Below are positions 34,883-41,936 of a stretch of 64,000 nt of DNA, piece after piece. Positions within the stretch are counted from its first letter, which is position 1; each line of letters starts with the position of its first letter. The notes beneath the pieces were generated by a model. It had not been told where the DNA came from. It did not search any database and worked only from the letters and a program-made list of their open reading frames with translations. Where the stretch lies: contig QKIQ01000057.1 of assembly GCA_003249555.1 (NCBI GenBank), positions 1 through 64,000 of the forward strand, written 5' to 3'. Both the position numbers and the translations under genes were made by a program. Origin of the DNA: Clostridia bacterium (lineage in GTDB: Bacteria; Bacillota; Clostridia; Christensenellales; SZUA-584).

Positions 34883-35248
34883 TTAAGCTTTCTTGCCTTC
34901 TTCTTTCATGGCTTGAGCCAGCTTGATGGCCAGCCGCAGGTCGTCTTGAGTGATGTTACGGTCCTCAATCTCTTTGAGCATCTCCTCGGTAATGACGGGG
35001 CTTATATGAGAAGGAGGATTTTCCTGCAGCATCTTGTGATGGCGGCTCTTGGGGATGCCGAGAAGGTAATCGGCAGAACATCCGAGCGCGTCACACAGTT
35101 TCTCGAGAACTTCCAGAGAGGGGCGTTTGCGGCCCTTTTCAATCTCGGCAAGAAATGCCTGCGTGATGCCGACGCTTTGCGCAAGCTGTGTTTGTGTGAA
35201 CCCCTGCAGCTTACGTCTTTGACTGATTTTTTTGGGAAGATCGTTCAA
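34883..35248 (-). CDS. XRE-family repressor, prophage type
   Basis: 121 aa. Residues 6-62 are a Cro/CI helix-turn-helix (GFTQTQLAQSVGITQAFLAEIEKGRKRPS), followed by a helical tail. There is no peptidase domain, so it is not a self-cleaving CI type. It is divergent from a second small XRE protein; the 150-bp gap holds three operator copies. Likely the lysogeny-type repressor of the remnant. Confidence 0.85.
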   Translation of the reverse strand: MNDLPKKISQRRKLQGFTQTQLAQSVGITQAFLAEIEKGRKRPSLEVLEKLCDALGCSADYLLGIPKSRHHKMLQENPPSHISPVITEEMLKEIEDRNITQDDLRLAIKLAQAMKEEGKKA

Positions 35249-35296
35249 CAGAGGATACCCCTTTGCATTATATTTTGGATGATTGATACAAACATA

Positions 35297-35325
35297 ATTA
35301 TAGCTATAAGCGATAGATTTGTATA
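35297..35325 (-). promoter_or_regulatory. Promoter of the XRE repressor
   Basis: Minus strand TATACA (35320-35325), 17 bp, TATAAT (35297-35302). The -10 overlaps operator 1, so the repressor probably controls itself. Confidence 0.55.
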
Positions 35326-35382
35326 GTATAGCTTTAAGCTATTGACTTACTGTCGAAATATGGCTATTTTATAGCTATAAGC
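35298..35382. promoter_or_regulatory. Three operator copies of the prophage switch
   Basis: TTATAGCTATAAGC occurs at 35298-35311 and 35369-35382; a 12/14 match (GTATAGCTTTAAGC) lies at 35326-35339. The first 12 bases of the perfect copies are a palindrome. Copy 1 overlaps the leftward -10 and copy 3 the rightward -10. Confidence 0.7.
35342..35370 (+). promoter_or_regulatory. Rightward promoter of the prophage switch
   Basis: TTGACT (35342-35347), 17 bp, TATTTT (35365-35370), 30 bp before the ATG at 35400. The -10 box touches operator 3. Confidence 0.55.
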
Positions 35383-35399
35383 TATTATGGAGGTGCGGT

Positions 35400-35633
35400 A
35401 TGAGAGTCACGCTGGCAATGCTTCGTGAAGGAGCGAATATTACGCAGACGCATATTTCACAATGCGCGGGTATATCTCAAGGGTATTATTCAGACATTGA
35501 ATGCGGGGTGCGCTGCCCATCGCCCGATGTGGCTGTGCGTATTGCGAAGGTGCTGGGTATACCCGAAAATGAGATATTTCGTGTTTTTTATGCGGAAGCA
35601 AGTATAAGAAGGAGCAGGCGATATGCAGGATAG
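35400..35633 (+). CDS. Small XRE-family (Cro-like) DNA-binding protein
   Basis: 77 aa. A helix-turn-helix (NITQTHISQCAGISQGYYSDIECG) fills most of the protein. GGAGG precedes the ATG. Divergent from the larger repressor, it occupies the Cro position of a lambda-like switch. It overlaps the next gene by 11 bp. Confidence 0.82.
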   Translation: MRVTLAMLREGANITQTHISQCAGISQGYYSDIECGVRCPSPDVAVRIAKVLGIPENEIFRVFYAEASIRRSRRYAG

Positions 35634-35805
35634 CGATTTCGATGTTCGACTTCGTGTGCTTGTGGAGGCGATTGGGTTGGTTAAAGAAGCTTATCAAAAA
35701 ACAAAGGACAGGCGCATTGCGGCAGCGGCTCTGGTACTGACAGAGCTGGCACTTAACGAAGTGGATAAGCTTGGAATAGAAGAAGGAGAGTTTGAAAATG
35801 AATGA
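35623..35805 (+). CDS. Small helical protein, prophage remnant
   Basis: 60 aa, acidic and helical (VEAIGLVKEAYQKTKDRRIAAAALVLTELAL). AGGAG lies before the ATG. Overlapping genes on both sides show that it belongs to the early operon. No family recognised. Confidence 0.55.
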   Translation: MQDSDFDVRLRVLVEAIGLVKEAYQKTKDRRIAAAALVLTELALNEVDKLGIEEGEFENE

Positions 35806-36004
35806 CGACAGATTTAACGGTGAGGTGTTGGAGCCGCCTATGCTGTGTCGTTGTGACGACTGCGGCAGTGCCATTCGGCGCGGATGCGGATATTACGTGT
35901 ATGAGCAAAAGGCCATATGTGATGCGTGTGCAAGACGGTTTGCGTGGGACGAGTTTTTGGCGCTGTCTAAAAGGCACACTGCAAAACCGACGCATTGGCT
36001 GTAA
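35798..36004 (+). CDS. Small zinc-knuckle protein, prophage remnant
   Basis: 68 aa from ATG 35798 after AAGGAG (9 nt). CRCDDCGSAI and ICDACARRF give two CxxC-type pairs that could hold one zinc. It overlaps the previous gene by 8 bp. Similar small zinc-ribbon proteins occur in phage early regions; function unknown. Confidence 0.6.
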   Translation: MNDDRFNGEVLEPPMLCRCDDCGSAIRRGCGYYVYEQKAICDACARRFAWDEFLALSKRHTAKPTHWL

Positions 36005-36020
36005 TAAGGGGGGAAGAGTG

Positions 36021-36506
36021 ATGAGAGAGGCAGAGAGGTTTTTAAAGGATTATTGGTATGCGACACGCAGCATTGGAAGATTGATGCTGGATTTGTCAGC
36101 AGCGCGTCAGGCGTATGAGCAAAGCCTGACTAGCTTGTCCGTATCTGGAGGATTTGTAAAGGCGGCAGGGCGGCAGCGTACCGGACATAGCGCTGTGGAA
36201 CGCGCGGCGGTGATTGCGGTGGATCAGTTTCACGCTGAGGTGATGAGCATTGAAAAAAGACTATTGCATGAGCGCAGTATATTGTCTCGTATTGAGCAAA
36301 TGGTTCGTGACGCGGGACTGACGGCGCCCGAGGCCGGTTATGTGCGTCTGCGTTACTTTGAAGGGCGCAGTGTTGAGGCGGCGGCGCAGCGACTATATTG
36401 CTCAGCAGCCACATGTGGTCGGCTTCGCGTATCGGCGCTCAGCAAAATCGAATGTGCGATAATCGATAAGAAACCGACCCCGGACACTTGCGCTTGCAGC
36501 GGATAA
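36021..36506 (+). CDS. Phage late-gene regulator, ArpU/sigma region 4-like
   Basis: 161 aa from ATG 36021 behind GGGGGGAAG; the frame is open far upstream but overlaps two coding genes there. The C-terminal part (APEAGYVRLRYFEGRSVEAAAQRLYCSAATCGRLRVSALSKIE) has the layout of a sigma-70 region 4 helix-turn-helix as in ArpU/RinA-type late activators. The expected packaging genes do not follow, so the phage region ends here. Confidence 0.65.
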   Translation: MREAERFLKDYWYATRSIGRLMLDLSAARQAYEQSLTSLSVSGGFVKAAGRQRTGHSAVERAAVIAVDQFHAEVMSIEKRLLHERSILSRIEQMVRDAGLTAPEAGYVRLRYFEGRSVEAAAQRLYCSAATCGRLRVSALSKIECAIIDKKPTPDTCACSG

Positions 36507-36602
36507 GCGCGATGAATCAAGCAAGTGTTTTAGGGAAAGAATAACAGATTTAATACGATGAGGCGTAGATGATGATCGGAAATAAGGAGAAAGGGACGGA
36601 GT

Positions 36603-36701
36603 ATGCGCTGGCATCCTACTGCGTATGACCGTCATCTGATAGATACAAGACTGGCAGAACAGGGGGCTATAGTCCGGCTGCCAGCCTTTTTTGTCTCCTG
36701 A
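36603..36701 (+). CDS. Possible 32-aa reading frame at the prophage right end
   Basis: MRWHPTAYDRHLIDTRLAEQ... begins at 36603, about 12-15 nt after an AAGGAGAAAGGG run, and ends antisense inside the gerAB 3' end. It may be the truncated start of a lost phage gene at the junction. Weak support. Confidence 0.25.
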   Translation: MRWHPTAYDRHLIDTRLAEQGAIVRLPAFFVS

Positions 36702-37764
36702 TTTTGATTTCAGCAAACAGCCAGACGATTAATGGAATGAGTATTTCGAACAAAAGAGCATAGTATTGGTAAGCGTCTATAAACCGAAACATTTCCATCG
36801 CGGTTTTGTAGAGGATTTCGCTGATGGCAAGCGCAAGCAAAGACACGGGAATCAGTATCTTCCGGTAATTTGAGATACCGAAAAGATGAGCGAATCCCTT
36901 GGCAGCAACAAGCAGGCAAACCGAAATTTTCGTGATGCCGGCGATAATAAAGTTCATGGATATGGTGCCCTCGATGCGCGTGAGAAAATCGCCGATATTG
37001 ATGATGCGTGCGGCAATATACGAGGGGAAGTATTCAATTTTTATAAGCGCCGGACCTAGCAATTCAATGTTGCGCACCATGACCACAAGCAGAATGAGCA
37101 CAGCAAAGGCTGTGGCGGATACATAAAGTTTATACGGGTTTGTTTGTCTCTTAATAGAGCCCGCGAGCCCCAAAAAAACCACTGTTTCCGCAAGAGGAAA
37201 AGAAAATATCTTCAGAGAGCCTGATGCGATTTTGGATAACTCAGTGCCTAACACAGGTTGTATATTGGAAAAATCCATCTGCTTAATAGACATGACGACG
37301 GTAAGGACGACGACAGTGCAAAGGATAGGCAAGGCAATGATTGACCATTTCCCCATAGTTTCAACGCCGCTGGCCGCTAGGAAAGCCGTGACGCCCAGCA
37401 TGATGATCATTAGCGGCAGCTGTGGTGTTTCCGGCATGGGCATGATTTCGATAAACTGTGAAAAATTGACGACGACCAACGCGCATAAGTGCAGCGCGTA
37501 CCAGCTCATCAGTACGGTGAAAACGCTGCCGACGACTTTCCCGAAAAGAACATCAAACATTTCGAATATATCCTTGTCGGGATACAGTCGCATAATGCGC
37601 GCGTAAAACAGAATAATGGGGATGACACCTAAGAACGCCAGCAGCAACGATATCCAAGAATCCTGACCCGCTTCAGAACTGCCGCCCATCACAATGCTGC
37701 TGCCTCCTATAAACAAGACAATCATGCAAAATGCCTGACGCATGGATATCATTTCTTTTTGCAT
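36667..37764 (-). CDS. gerAB: Spore germination permease GerAB-type (B subunit)
   Basis: 365 aa with about ten membrane helices; opens MISMRQAFCMIVLFIGGSSIVMG, the APC-superfamily pattern of GerAB proteins. This subunit binds the germinant in the inner spore membrane. It is the last gene of a gerA operon with the order A, C, small membrane protein, B (the Bacillus order is A, B, C). Its 3' end meets the prophage remnant. Confidence 0.92.
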   Translation of the reverse strand: MQKEMISMRQAFCMIVLFIGGSSIVMGGSSEAGQDSWISLLLAFLGVIPIILFYARIMRLYPDKDIFEMFDVLFGKVVGSVFTVLMSWYALHLCALVVVNFSQFIEIMPMPETPQLPLMIIMLGVTAFLAASGVETMGKWSIIALPILCTVVVLTVVMSIKQMDFSNIQPVLGTELSKIASGSLKIFSFPLAETVVFLGLAGSIKRQTNPYKLYVSATAFAVLILLVVMVRNIELLGPALIKIEYFPSYIAARIINIGDFLTRIEGTISMNFIIAGITKISVCLLVAAKGFAHLFGISNYRKILIPVSLLALAISEILYKTAMEMFRFIDAYQYYALLFEILIPLIVWLFAEIKIRRQKRLAAGL

Positions 37765-37781
37765 TATGGCCTTCCTTTCCT

Positions 37782-37997
37782 TTATCCGATGGGGATAATC
37801 ATTTTGACAATGTTGTATATGGCATTGGAGGGACTTGGCACTGTTATGCCGACAGTGAAAAGAAACAGTATGCCAAAGCTTAAGGCAAGCAGCATGCCGT
37901 ATACGAGATTATCCTTTTTTCTGCGATGTTGCCAGCCCGGGATATAGTCAAGAAATATAGCACCCGCAAACAGAGCAATGATTATAGCCGTCAGCAC
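37782..37997 (-). CDS. Small two-helix membrane protein in the gerA operon
   Basis: 71 aa with two hydrophobic helices (2-18 and 34-52) flanking a basic loop (WQHRRKKDN). It lies 13 bp after the C-subunit gene and 17 bp before gerAB on the same strand. Some germinant-receptor operons encode a small two-helix D subunit that modulates receptor function; this is a candidate by size and place, not by a recognised motif. Confidence 0.65.
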   Translation of the reverse strand: MLTAIIIALFAGAIFLDYIPGWQHRRKKDNLVYGMLLALSFGILFLFTVGITVPSPSNAIYNIVKMIIPIG

Positions 37998-38010
37998 AGT
38001 TTTTCCTTTC

Positions 38011-39147
38011 CTACTCCTTAATGGAAGCGGTGTTGATAATGGTTACCTTTGCGTTTATCACCACCTCAAGCTGAGGGAACAGCGCGTCCCAATCAGAGCC
38101 GAGCTTTTGCCAAAGCGCGGGATCTGTTTTATAGATCATATTGCCAAAACCAAATATATCTGCACCAAACTCAGACTGTACCTTTCCAATAAGCTGAGCC
38201 ATCCGTTCCGCCAACGCTTTTGCGGCGTTTTGTTCGAGACGGGAGATATGCTTTTCATCCAGTGCGTCAAAATGCTCTTTGCATTCTGCAAGAAAGACGT
38301 CAGTCTCGGGCTCTAGTGTGATGACAAGCTTGCCATCTTCATAAGAAAACGAACGAGTTGTCACGTTTTTATAGATTTCAAGCGTCGTATCGTCTTGGCC
38401 TTCTCCGTCAGCCGGAAAGGTGAGCAGCCCGCCTTCTAAATTATCAACAGCAAACAGTAAATATTTTGATTCATCGGAGCTTAAATATCCGGCAAACCTT
38501 TGGCCTTTAAACACGGCTGATCCGATGACCTTGGCAATAGTTTCGCCGTTATTATCCACATTGCTTATCGCGGGCAGCGTCAGATCGATGCCTTCGCCTT
38601 CCAGTGTATTGTATACTTCATACAGCTGTTTATACGACGTCGATGATGTAATTTTGTTGTCTTCCTCGATATATTTGCTGAGGTCAAAAGCCACAATGGG
38701 GCCAACGAGCGTTTCGTAGTTAAGAATTTCCGCAGCTGTTTCTCCGGTAGAGACAACAATCTTTAACGTCTCGCGCATTTCCGCGTCGTGCAGCATCCAG
38801 TCGATAATATTCATTAGATCTTCATCGCGAACCATATCCTCGCTTAACACCACGAGCTGCGTATGACCAAAATAGAGCTTGCCAATGATGATTCTTTTTG
38901 CGTTTCTGCATGCGTCAAAAAGGGTTTTGCCGCTGGATTCCAGCAGCTTTCCGTTCACGCCTTCCACCTCAACGTTGCCCACAAGATCGACAATTTGAAA
39001 GCAGACTTTCATATTGCCGCTTTCTCCGTCTTTATCGATCGCGAAACCGGACACAATGGACATTTCATTGAGCCCTCGGTAGTTCCAGCAACCTCCGCTG
39101 AAGATCACACCCAGAAGCACCAAGACGCAAAGCGCTTTTTTAATCAT
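38011..39147 (-). CDS. gerAC: Spore germination lipoprotein GerAC-type (C subunit)
   Basis: 378 aa. Lipobox FSGGC (C20) followed by WNYRGLNEMSIVSGFAID, the classic GerAC start. The C-terminal half has the GerAC domain (ISRLEQNAAKALAERMAQLIGKVQSEFGADIFGFG). It anchors the receptor to the spore membrane. It overlaps the gerAA stop by 4 bp. Confidence 0.94.
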   Translation of the reverse strand: MIKKALCVLVLLGVIFSGGCWNYRGLNEMSIVSGFAIDKDGESGNMKVCFQIVDLVGNVEVEGVNGKLLESSGKTLFDACRNAKRIIIGKLYFGHTQLVVLSEDMVRDEDLMNIIDWMLHDAEMRETLKIVVSTGETAAEILNYETLVGPIVAFDLSKYIEEDNKITSSTSYKQLYEVYNTLEGEGIDLTLPAISNVDNNGETIAKVIGSAVFKGQRFAGYLSSDESKYLLFAVDNLEGGLLTFPADGEGQDDTTLEIYKNVTTRSFSYEDGKLVITLEPETDVFLAECKEHFDALDEKHISRLEQNAAKALAERMAQLIGKVQSEFGADIFGFGNMIYKTDPALWQKLGSDWDALFPQLEVVINAKVTIINTASIKE

Positions 39148-40688
39148 GACGCGTCACCGCCCGGTTGCATGCGTGTTTTGTTTTTGGTAAAGCCTTTGGG
39201 ACGCAGCAACATTTTTCGCCAAGGCGCACGAAAAAACGTATCCTTGACTTCCTGAAAGCGCAGGTTTCCCGCGGCCATAAGCTGCGGAACGCCAAAAGAG
39301 CGCAGATTCAGAATGTGAATCACCGCGGCCGACATGGCAAGGACAAGGCCATAGAAGCCAAACAGCGACGCCGCAAGAAGGAACAGATAGCGAAGAAATA
39401 TGACGGGGCTGCTGAGCCGCGGTACCAAAAGATTCGTGATGCCGGTGAGAGCCACGATGATGATCATGGGGGCCGCTACCATGCTTGCGTCCACAGCGGA
39501 TTGCCCGATAACCAGCGCACCCACTATGCTGAGCGCTTGGCCCACATTTGACGGCATGCGCACACCTGTTTCGCGCAGAATATCAAACACGATGAGCATG
39601 AGAAACGCCTCTATAGATGCCGGCAGCGGCACGCCCTGCCGCTCTATGGAGATGTTTAACAGCAGCTGGGTCGGCAGCATCTCGTGGTGGTAAGCCACAA
39701 TTGAAATATATAGCGCCGGCACCACAAGAGTGAGGAAAAAACCGAACATGCGAAGCATACGAGTAAAGGACGTATAATAGAAATTCATGTAATAGTCTTC
39801 GCTGCTTTGAAAATTTTCAATAAACAGAAACGGCAGCGTCAGCACTGAAGGGCTGCCGTCCACAATGATCGCAATGCGCCCCTCCAGCAGCCTCGCAATC
39901 ACTGTATCCGGCCGTTCGGTATAGCCCAAGGTGCGAAAAGGGGATAACTGACTGTCGCTGATAAATTCTGCAATATAATTGGAATCCATTACGCCGTCCA
40001 AATCGACCTTATCAAGCCGCCTGTAAACCTCCTGAAGTATTTTTTTATTGACGATATCCTCCATATAGCAGATGCTGCACAGTGTTTTTGTGCGTCTGCC
40101 TAAGGTATATGCTTTCATTTTCAATTTGTTGGTGCGAACTCTGCGGCGCAGCATAGACAAATTTGTAATGAAGGATTCCGTAAATCCTTCTTTTGGGCCG
40201 TTTAAGACTCTTTCGTTTTCGGGCTCGGATATTGATCTGGTTGTGAAGCTTTGTGTGCCGAGAACCAAGGCTTGCGCCTCGCCGTCTGTTAACAGCACCG
40301 TGTCCCCATAGCTGATTGCTTCCACGACGCTTAGCAGGCTGTTTGTTTGCTCAATATCAGGTATCTGAATCACTTGTTCTTTAAGAGTGGCGATCAGATT
40401 ACTGCTGTCTTCCAAAGTCATTGAGGATGACAGCGGTTCGATGATGTTTTCACCGATATAGGCTTTATCCACAACGCCGCAGCTGTACGCAATGCAAAAA
40501 CGAAGTTTTTCATTATGGTCGTTTTTAATATACTTTGTTTTAAACACCTGAACATCTTGAAAAAGATCGTTAATGACTGCCATATTCTCTTTTAGTGAAC
40601 TGACCAAAACGGCATTGTTAATATCCTCATTAAAGCCTTTAATTGCCTCGTCTATGACTGCCTGCTTTTTTTTCGAGGAAACAAACAT
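39144..40688 (-). CDS. gerAA: Spore germination protein GerAA-type (A subunit)
   Basis: 514 aa. A soluble N-terminal half (RFCIAYSCGVVDKAYIGENII, LLTDGEAQALVLGTQSFTTRSISEPENE) is followed by four or five helices with FRTLGYTERPDTVIARLLEGRIAIIVDGSP and ISIERQGVPLPASIEAFLM. These are signature blocks of GerA proteins, which form the germinant-gated channel. First gene of its operon. Confidence 0.95.
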   Translation of the reverse strand: MFVSSKKKQAVIDEAIKGFNEDINNAVLVSSLKENMAVINDLFQDVQVFKTKYIKNDHNEKLRFCIAYSCGVVDKAYIGENIIEPLSSSMTLEDSSNLIATLKEQVIQIPDIEQTNSLLSVVEAISYGDTVLLTDGEAQALVLGTQSFTTRSISEPENERVLNGPKEGFTESFITNLSMLRRRVRTNKLKMKAYTLGRRTKTLCSICYMEDIVNKKILQEVYRRLDKVDLDGVMDSNYIAEFISDSQLSPFRTLGYTERPDTVIARLLEGRIAIIVDGSPSVLTLPFLFIENFQSSEDYYMNFYYTSFTRMLRMFGFFLTLVVPALYISIVAYHHEMLPTQLLLNISIERQGVPLPASIEAFLMLIVFDILRETGVRMPSNVGQALSIVGALVIGQSAVDASMVAAPMIIIVALTGITNLLVPRLSSPVIFLRYLFLLAASLFGFYGLVLAMSAAVIHILNLRSFGVPQLMAAGNLRFQEVKDTFFRAPWRKMLLRPKGFTKNKTRMQPGGDAS

Positions 40689-40835
40689 GGTATTCTCCTT
40701 AAATTAATATCACCCTTTTTATTATCCAAAAAGAGCTTTGTATTTATGCAAGATAACGAAAACTAAAAATACGATGAGTCAGGATGTGACACAACGCAGG
40801 TTAATGAATATATATAGTGGTAGGGGGTGAGATTT

Positions 40836-40946
40836 ATGTGTAATCGGTGTAATTGGGGTTGTCGATCGTGGAGCCGCGGATGCTGCGGCTGGAACTGTGG
40901 CTGGAACTGTGGCTGGGGCAGAGGCTGGGGCGGCGGCTGGCGCTGA
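40836..40946 (+). CDS. 36-aa Cys/Trp/Gly-rich peptide, putative spore-structural protein
   Basis: ATG behind TAGGGGGTGA encodes 36 residues with 7 Cys, 7 Trp and 10 Gly. From W19 to W35 a Trp occurs at every fourth residue, and GWNC is repeated at 18-21 and 22-25. The leader (40804-40838) closely matches the leader of the larger Cys-rich gene at 41490, and a stem-loop repeat follows each gene, which argues for a real gene. Upstream of a divergent gerA operon. No family recognised; a coat or crust protein crosslinked through Cys is the best guess, with metal binding the alternative. Confidence 0.6.
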   Translation: MCNRCNWGCRSWSRGCCGWNCGWNCGWGRGWGGGWR

Positions 40947-40986
40947 TAAATCGTACCGAATATCGGCAGTCTGGTTGGCTCACTAA

Positions 40987-41023
40987 GGCTCGCCTTCGGT
41001 GGCGGGCCCTACATTCTCTGAGT
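40987..41023 (+). repeat. Stem-loop repeat downstream of the 36-aa gene (copy 1)
   Basis: GGCTCGCC-TTCGGT-GGCGGGCC hairpin, then CTACATTCTCTGAGT. A related element lies at 41901-41936. Only the loop and a few tail bases differ; the stem is kept. Confidence 0.7.
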
Positions 41024-41074
41024 TAAAGGGTTCTTGCCCCCCCTTTTTTTTTAAACTTCGTACATGCCGGTTTT

Positions 41075-41320
41075 TTATTCGTCCGCTTTTGGTTCTTTTT
41101 TTCTTTCTTTGTTTTTTTGTTCCTTTTCTTCTTGTTGTTTTCTTATGCGGGATAGCGCAAAGACGACACAAAATAGCCGCAGGCTGATGGGAAAGGATAC
41201 GCTGATGTTTGGTTCATCACCAAGCGGCTCATTCTGAAGCCCTATATATGCGGCGATGCGCTGATTAGGCTGCACTTCTTTTTTTGATTCCTCTTTTGCC
41301 TTTTCTCCGTCTGGCTCCAT
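41075..41320 (-). CDS. Small charged protein with one possible membrane helix
   Basis: 81 aa on the strand opposite the two Cys-rich genes, between them. Charged N-terminus (MEPDGEKAKEESKKEVQPNQ), one hydrophobic stretch (ISVSFPISLRLFCVVFALS), then a highly charged Glu/Lys tail. AGAGGGTG precedes the ATG. CATAAATTA at 41352-41360 on the same strand fits the CATAnnnTA -10 of SigK-type sporulation promoters, but no matching -35 is clear. The tail is low complexity, so coding status is uncertain. Confidence 0.45.
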   Translation of the reverse strand: MEPDGEKAKEESKKEVQPNQRIAAYIGLQNEPLGDEPNISVSFPISLRLFCVVFALSRIRKQQEEKEQKNKERKKEPKADE

Positions 41321-41489
41321 ACAGCACCCTCTTATTGTCCCTGCTTTGTATTAATTTATGCGTGTCACTTTGCAAATTAGCACGACAAAAAAACCTTGAT
41401 GTTTTTTGCGAAAAGATTTGTGATTTTCTGATATACATTCGCACCAATGGTCGCATATGAATATATATATGAGTAGGGGGGTGACACTC

Positions 41490-41864
41490 ATGGACTATGG
41501 ATATTCTCATTGGCCGGACGAAAAAGACGGCAAAGGTGACGCGTATTGCGGCGATAAATCAAACTGGGACGGCTTGAGCTGCTGCTGTTGTCATGTGCTG
41601 TGGGATGGAGACGGCAAGAAAGACAAGAAATGCTGCTGTGACGACGGAAAGAAGAACTGGGACAGCAAGAAATGCTGTTGTGACGACGGTAAAAAGGACT
41701 GGCACAGCGAGAAATGCTGTTGTGACGACGGCAAGAAGGACTGGGACAGCAAGAAATGCTGTTGTGACGATGGCAAGAAGGACTGGGTCGGTTGCTATCC
41801 TAGCTGCCATAAAAGGCGCCGTTGTTGCTGCTATATGTGCCGCTGCTGCTATTGGAACTGCTAA
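41490..41864 (+). CDS. Cys-rich protein with four 14-aa CCCDDGKKDW repeats, putative spore-structural or metal-binding
   Basis: 124 aa from the ATG behind GGGGGGTGA; an ATG at 41457 lies inside the leader shared with the 36-aa gene. It has 26 Cys (21 percent) and 8 Trp. Residues 46-101 are four tandem 14-residue repeats of the form KKCCCDDGKKDWDS; a CCCC run lies at 31-34 and the C-terminus ends in a Cys/Arg/Tyr cluster (CCCYMCRCC at 112-120). No signal peptide. Such composition suits disulfide-crosslinked coat proteins or metal clustering. Position beside gerA favours sporulation. No known family recognised. Confidence 0.78.
   Translation: MDYGYSHWPDEKDGKGDAYCGDKSNWDGLSCCCCHVLWDGDGKKDKKCCCDDGKKNWDSKKCCCDDGKKDWHSEKCCCDDGKKDWDSKKCCCDDGKKDWVGCYPSCHKRRRCCCYMCRCCYWNC
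41625..41792 (+). repeat. Four tandem 42-bp coding repeats
   Basis: Units at 41625-41666, 41667-41708, 41709-41750 and 41751-41792, each encoding a 14-residue CCCDDGKK(D/N)W unit. Nucleotide identity between neighbours is high, so copy number may vary between strains. Confidence 0.9.
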
Positions 41865-41900
41865 AGCCATGGGCTTCGGTTATCTGAAGTCATGAGAACA

Positions 41901-41936
41901 GGCTCGCCTGTGCGGCGGGCCGTACATTCATTGAGT
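41901..41936 (+). repeat. Stem-loop repeat downstream of the 124-aa gene (copy 2)
   Basis: GGCTCGCC-TGTGC-GGCGGGCC hairpin then GTACATTCATTGAGT; see copy 1 at 40987-41023. The same position after both Cys-rich genes suggests a shared 3' module. Confidence 0.7.

Noticed and set aside
34673-35326. A 217-codon frame on the plus strand
   Set aside because: It is antisense to the clear XRE repressor gene and has no ribosome site or family-like pattern.
35298-35382. Possible CRISPR-like repeats
   Set aside because: Only three short palindromic sites with unequal spacing at divergent promoters; these are operators.
36640-36695. GC stem and T-run at the gerAB 3' end as a terminator for the phage genes
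   Set aside because: The stem GGCT/AGCC is only 4 bp with a 3-nt loop; too weak to call.
41559-41870. Ala/Val-rich minus-strand frame over the Cys-rich repeats
   Set aside because: Mirror of the tandem repeats; no ribosome site. The plus frame has one and a shared leader.
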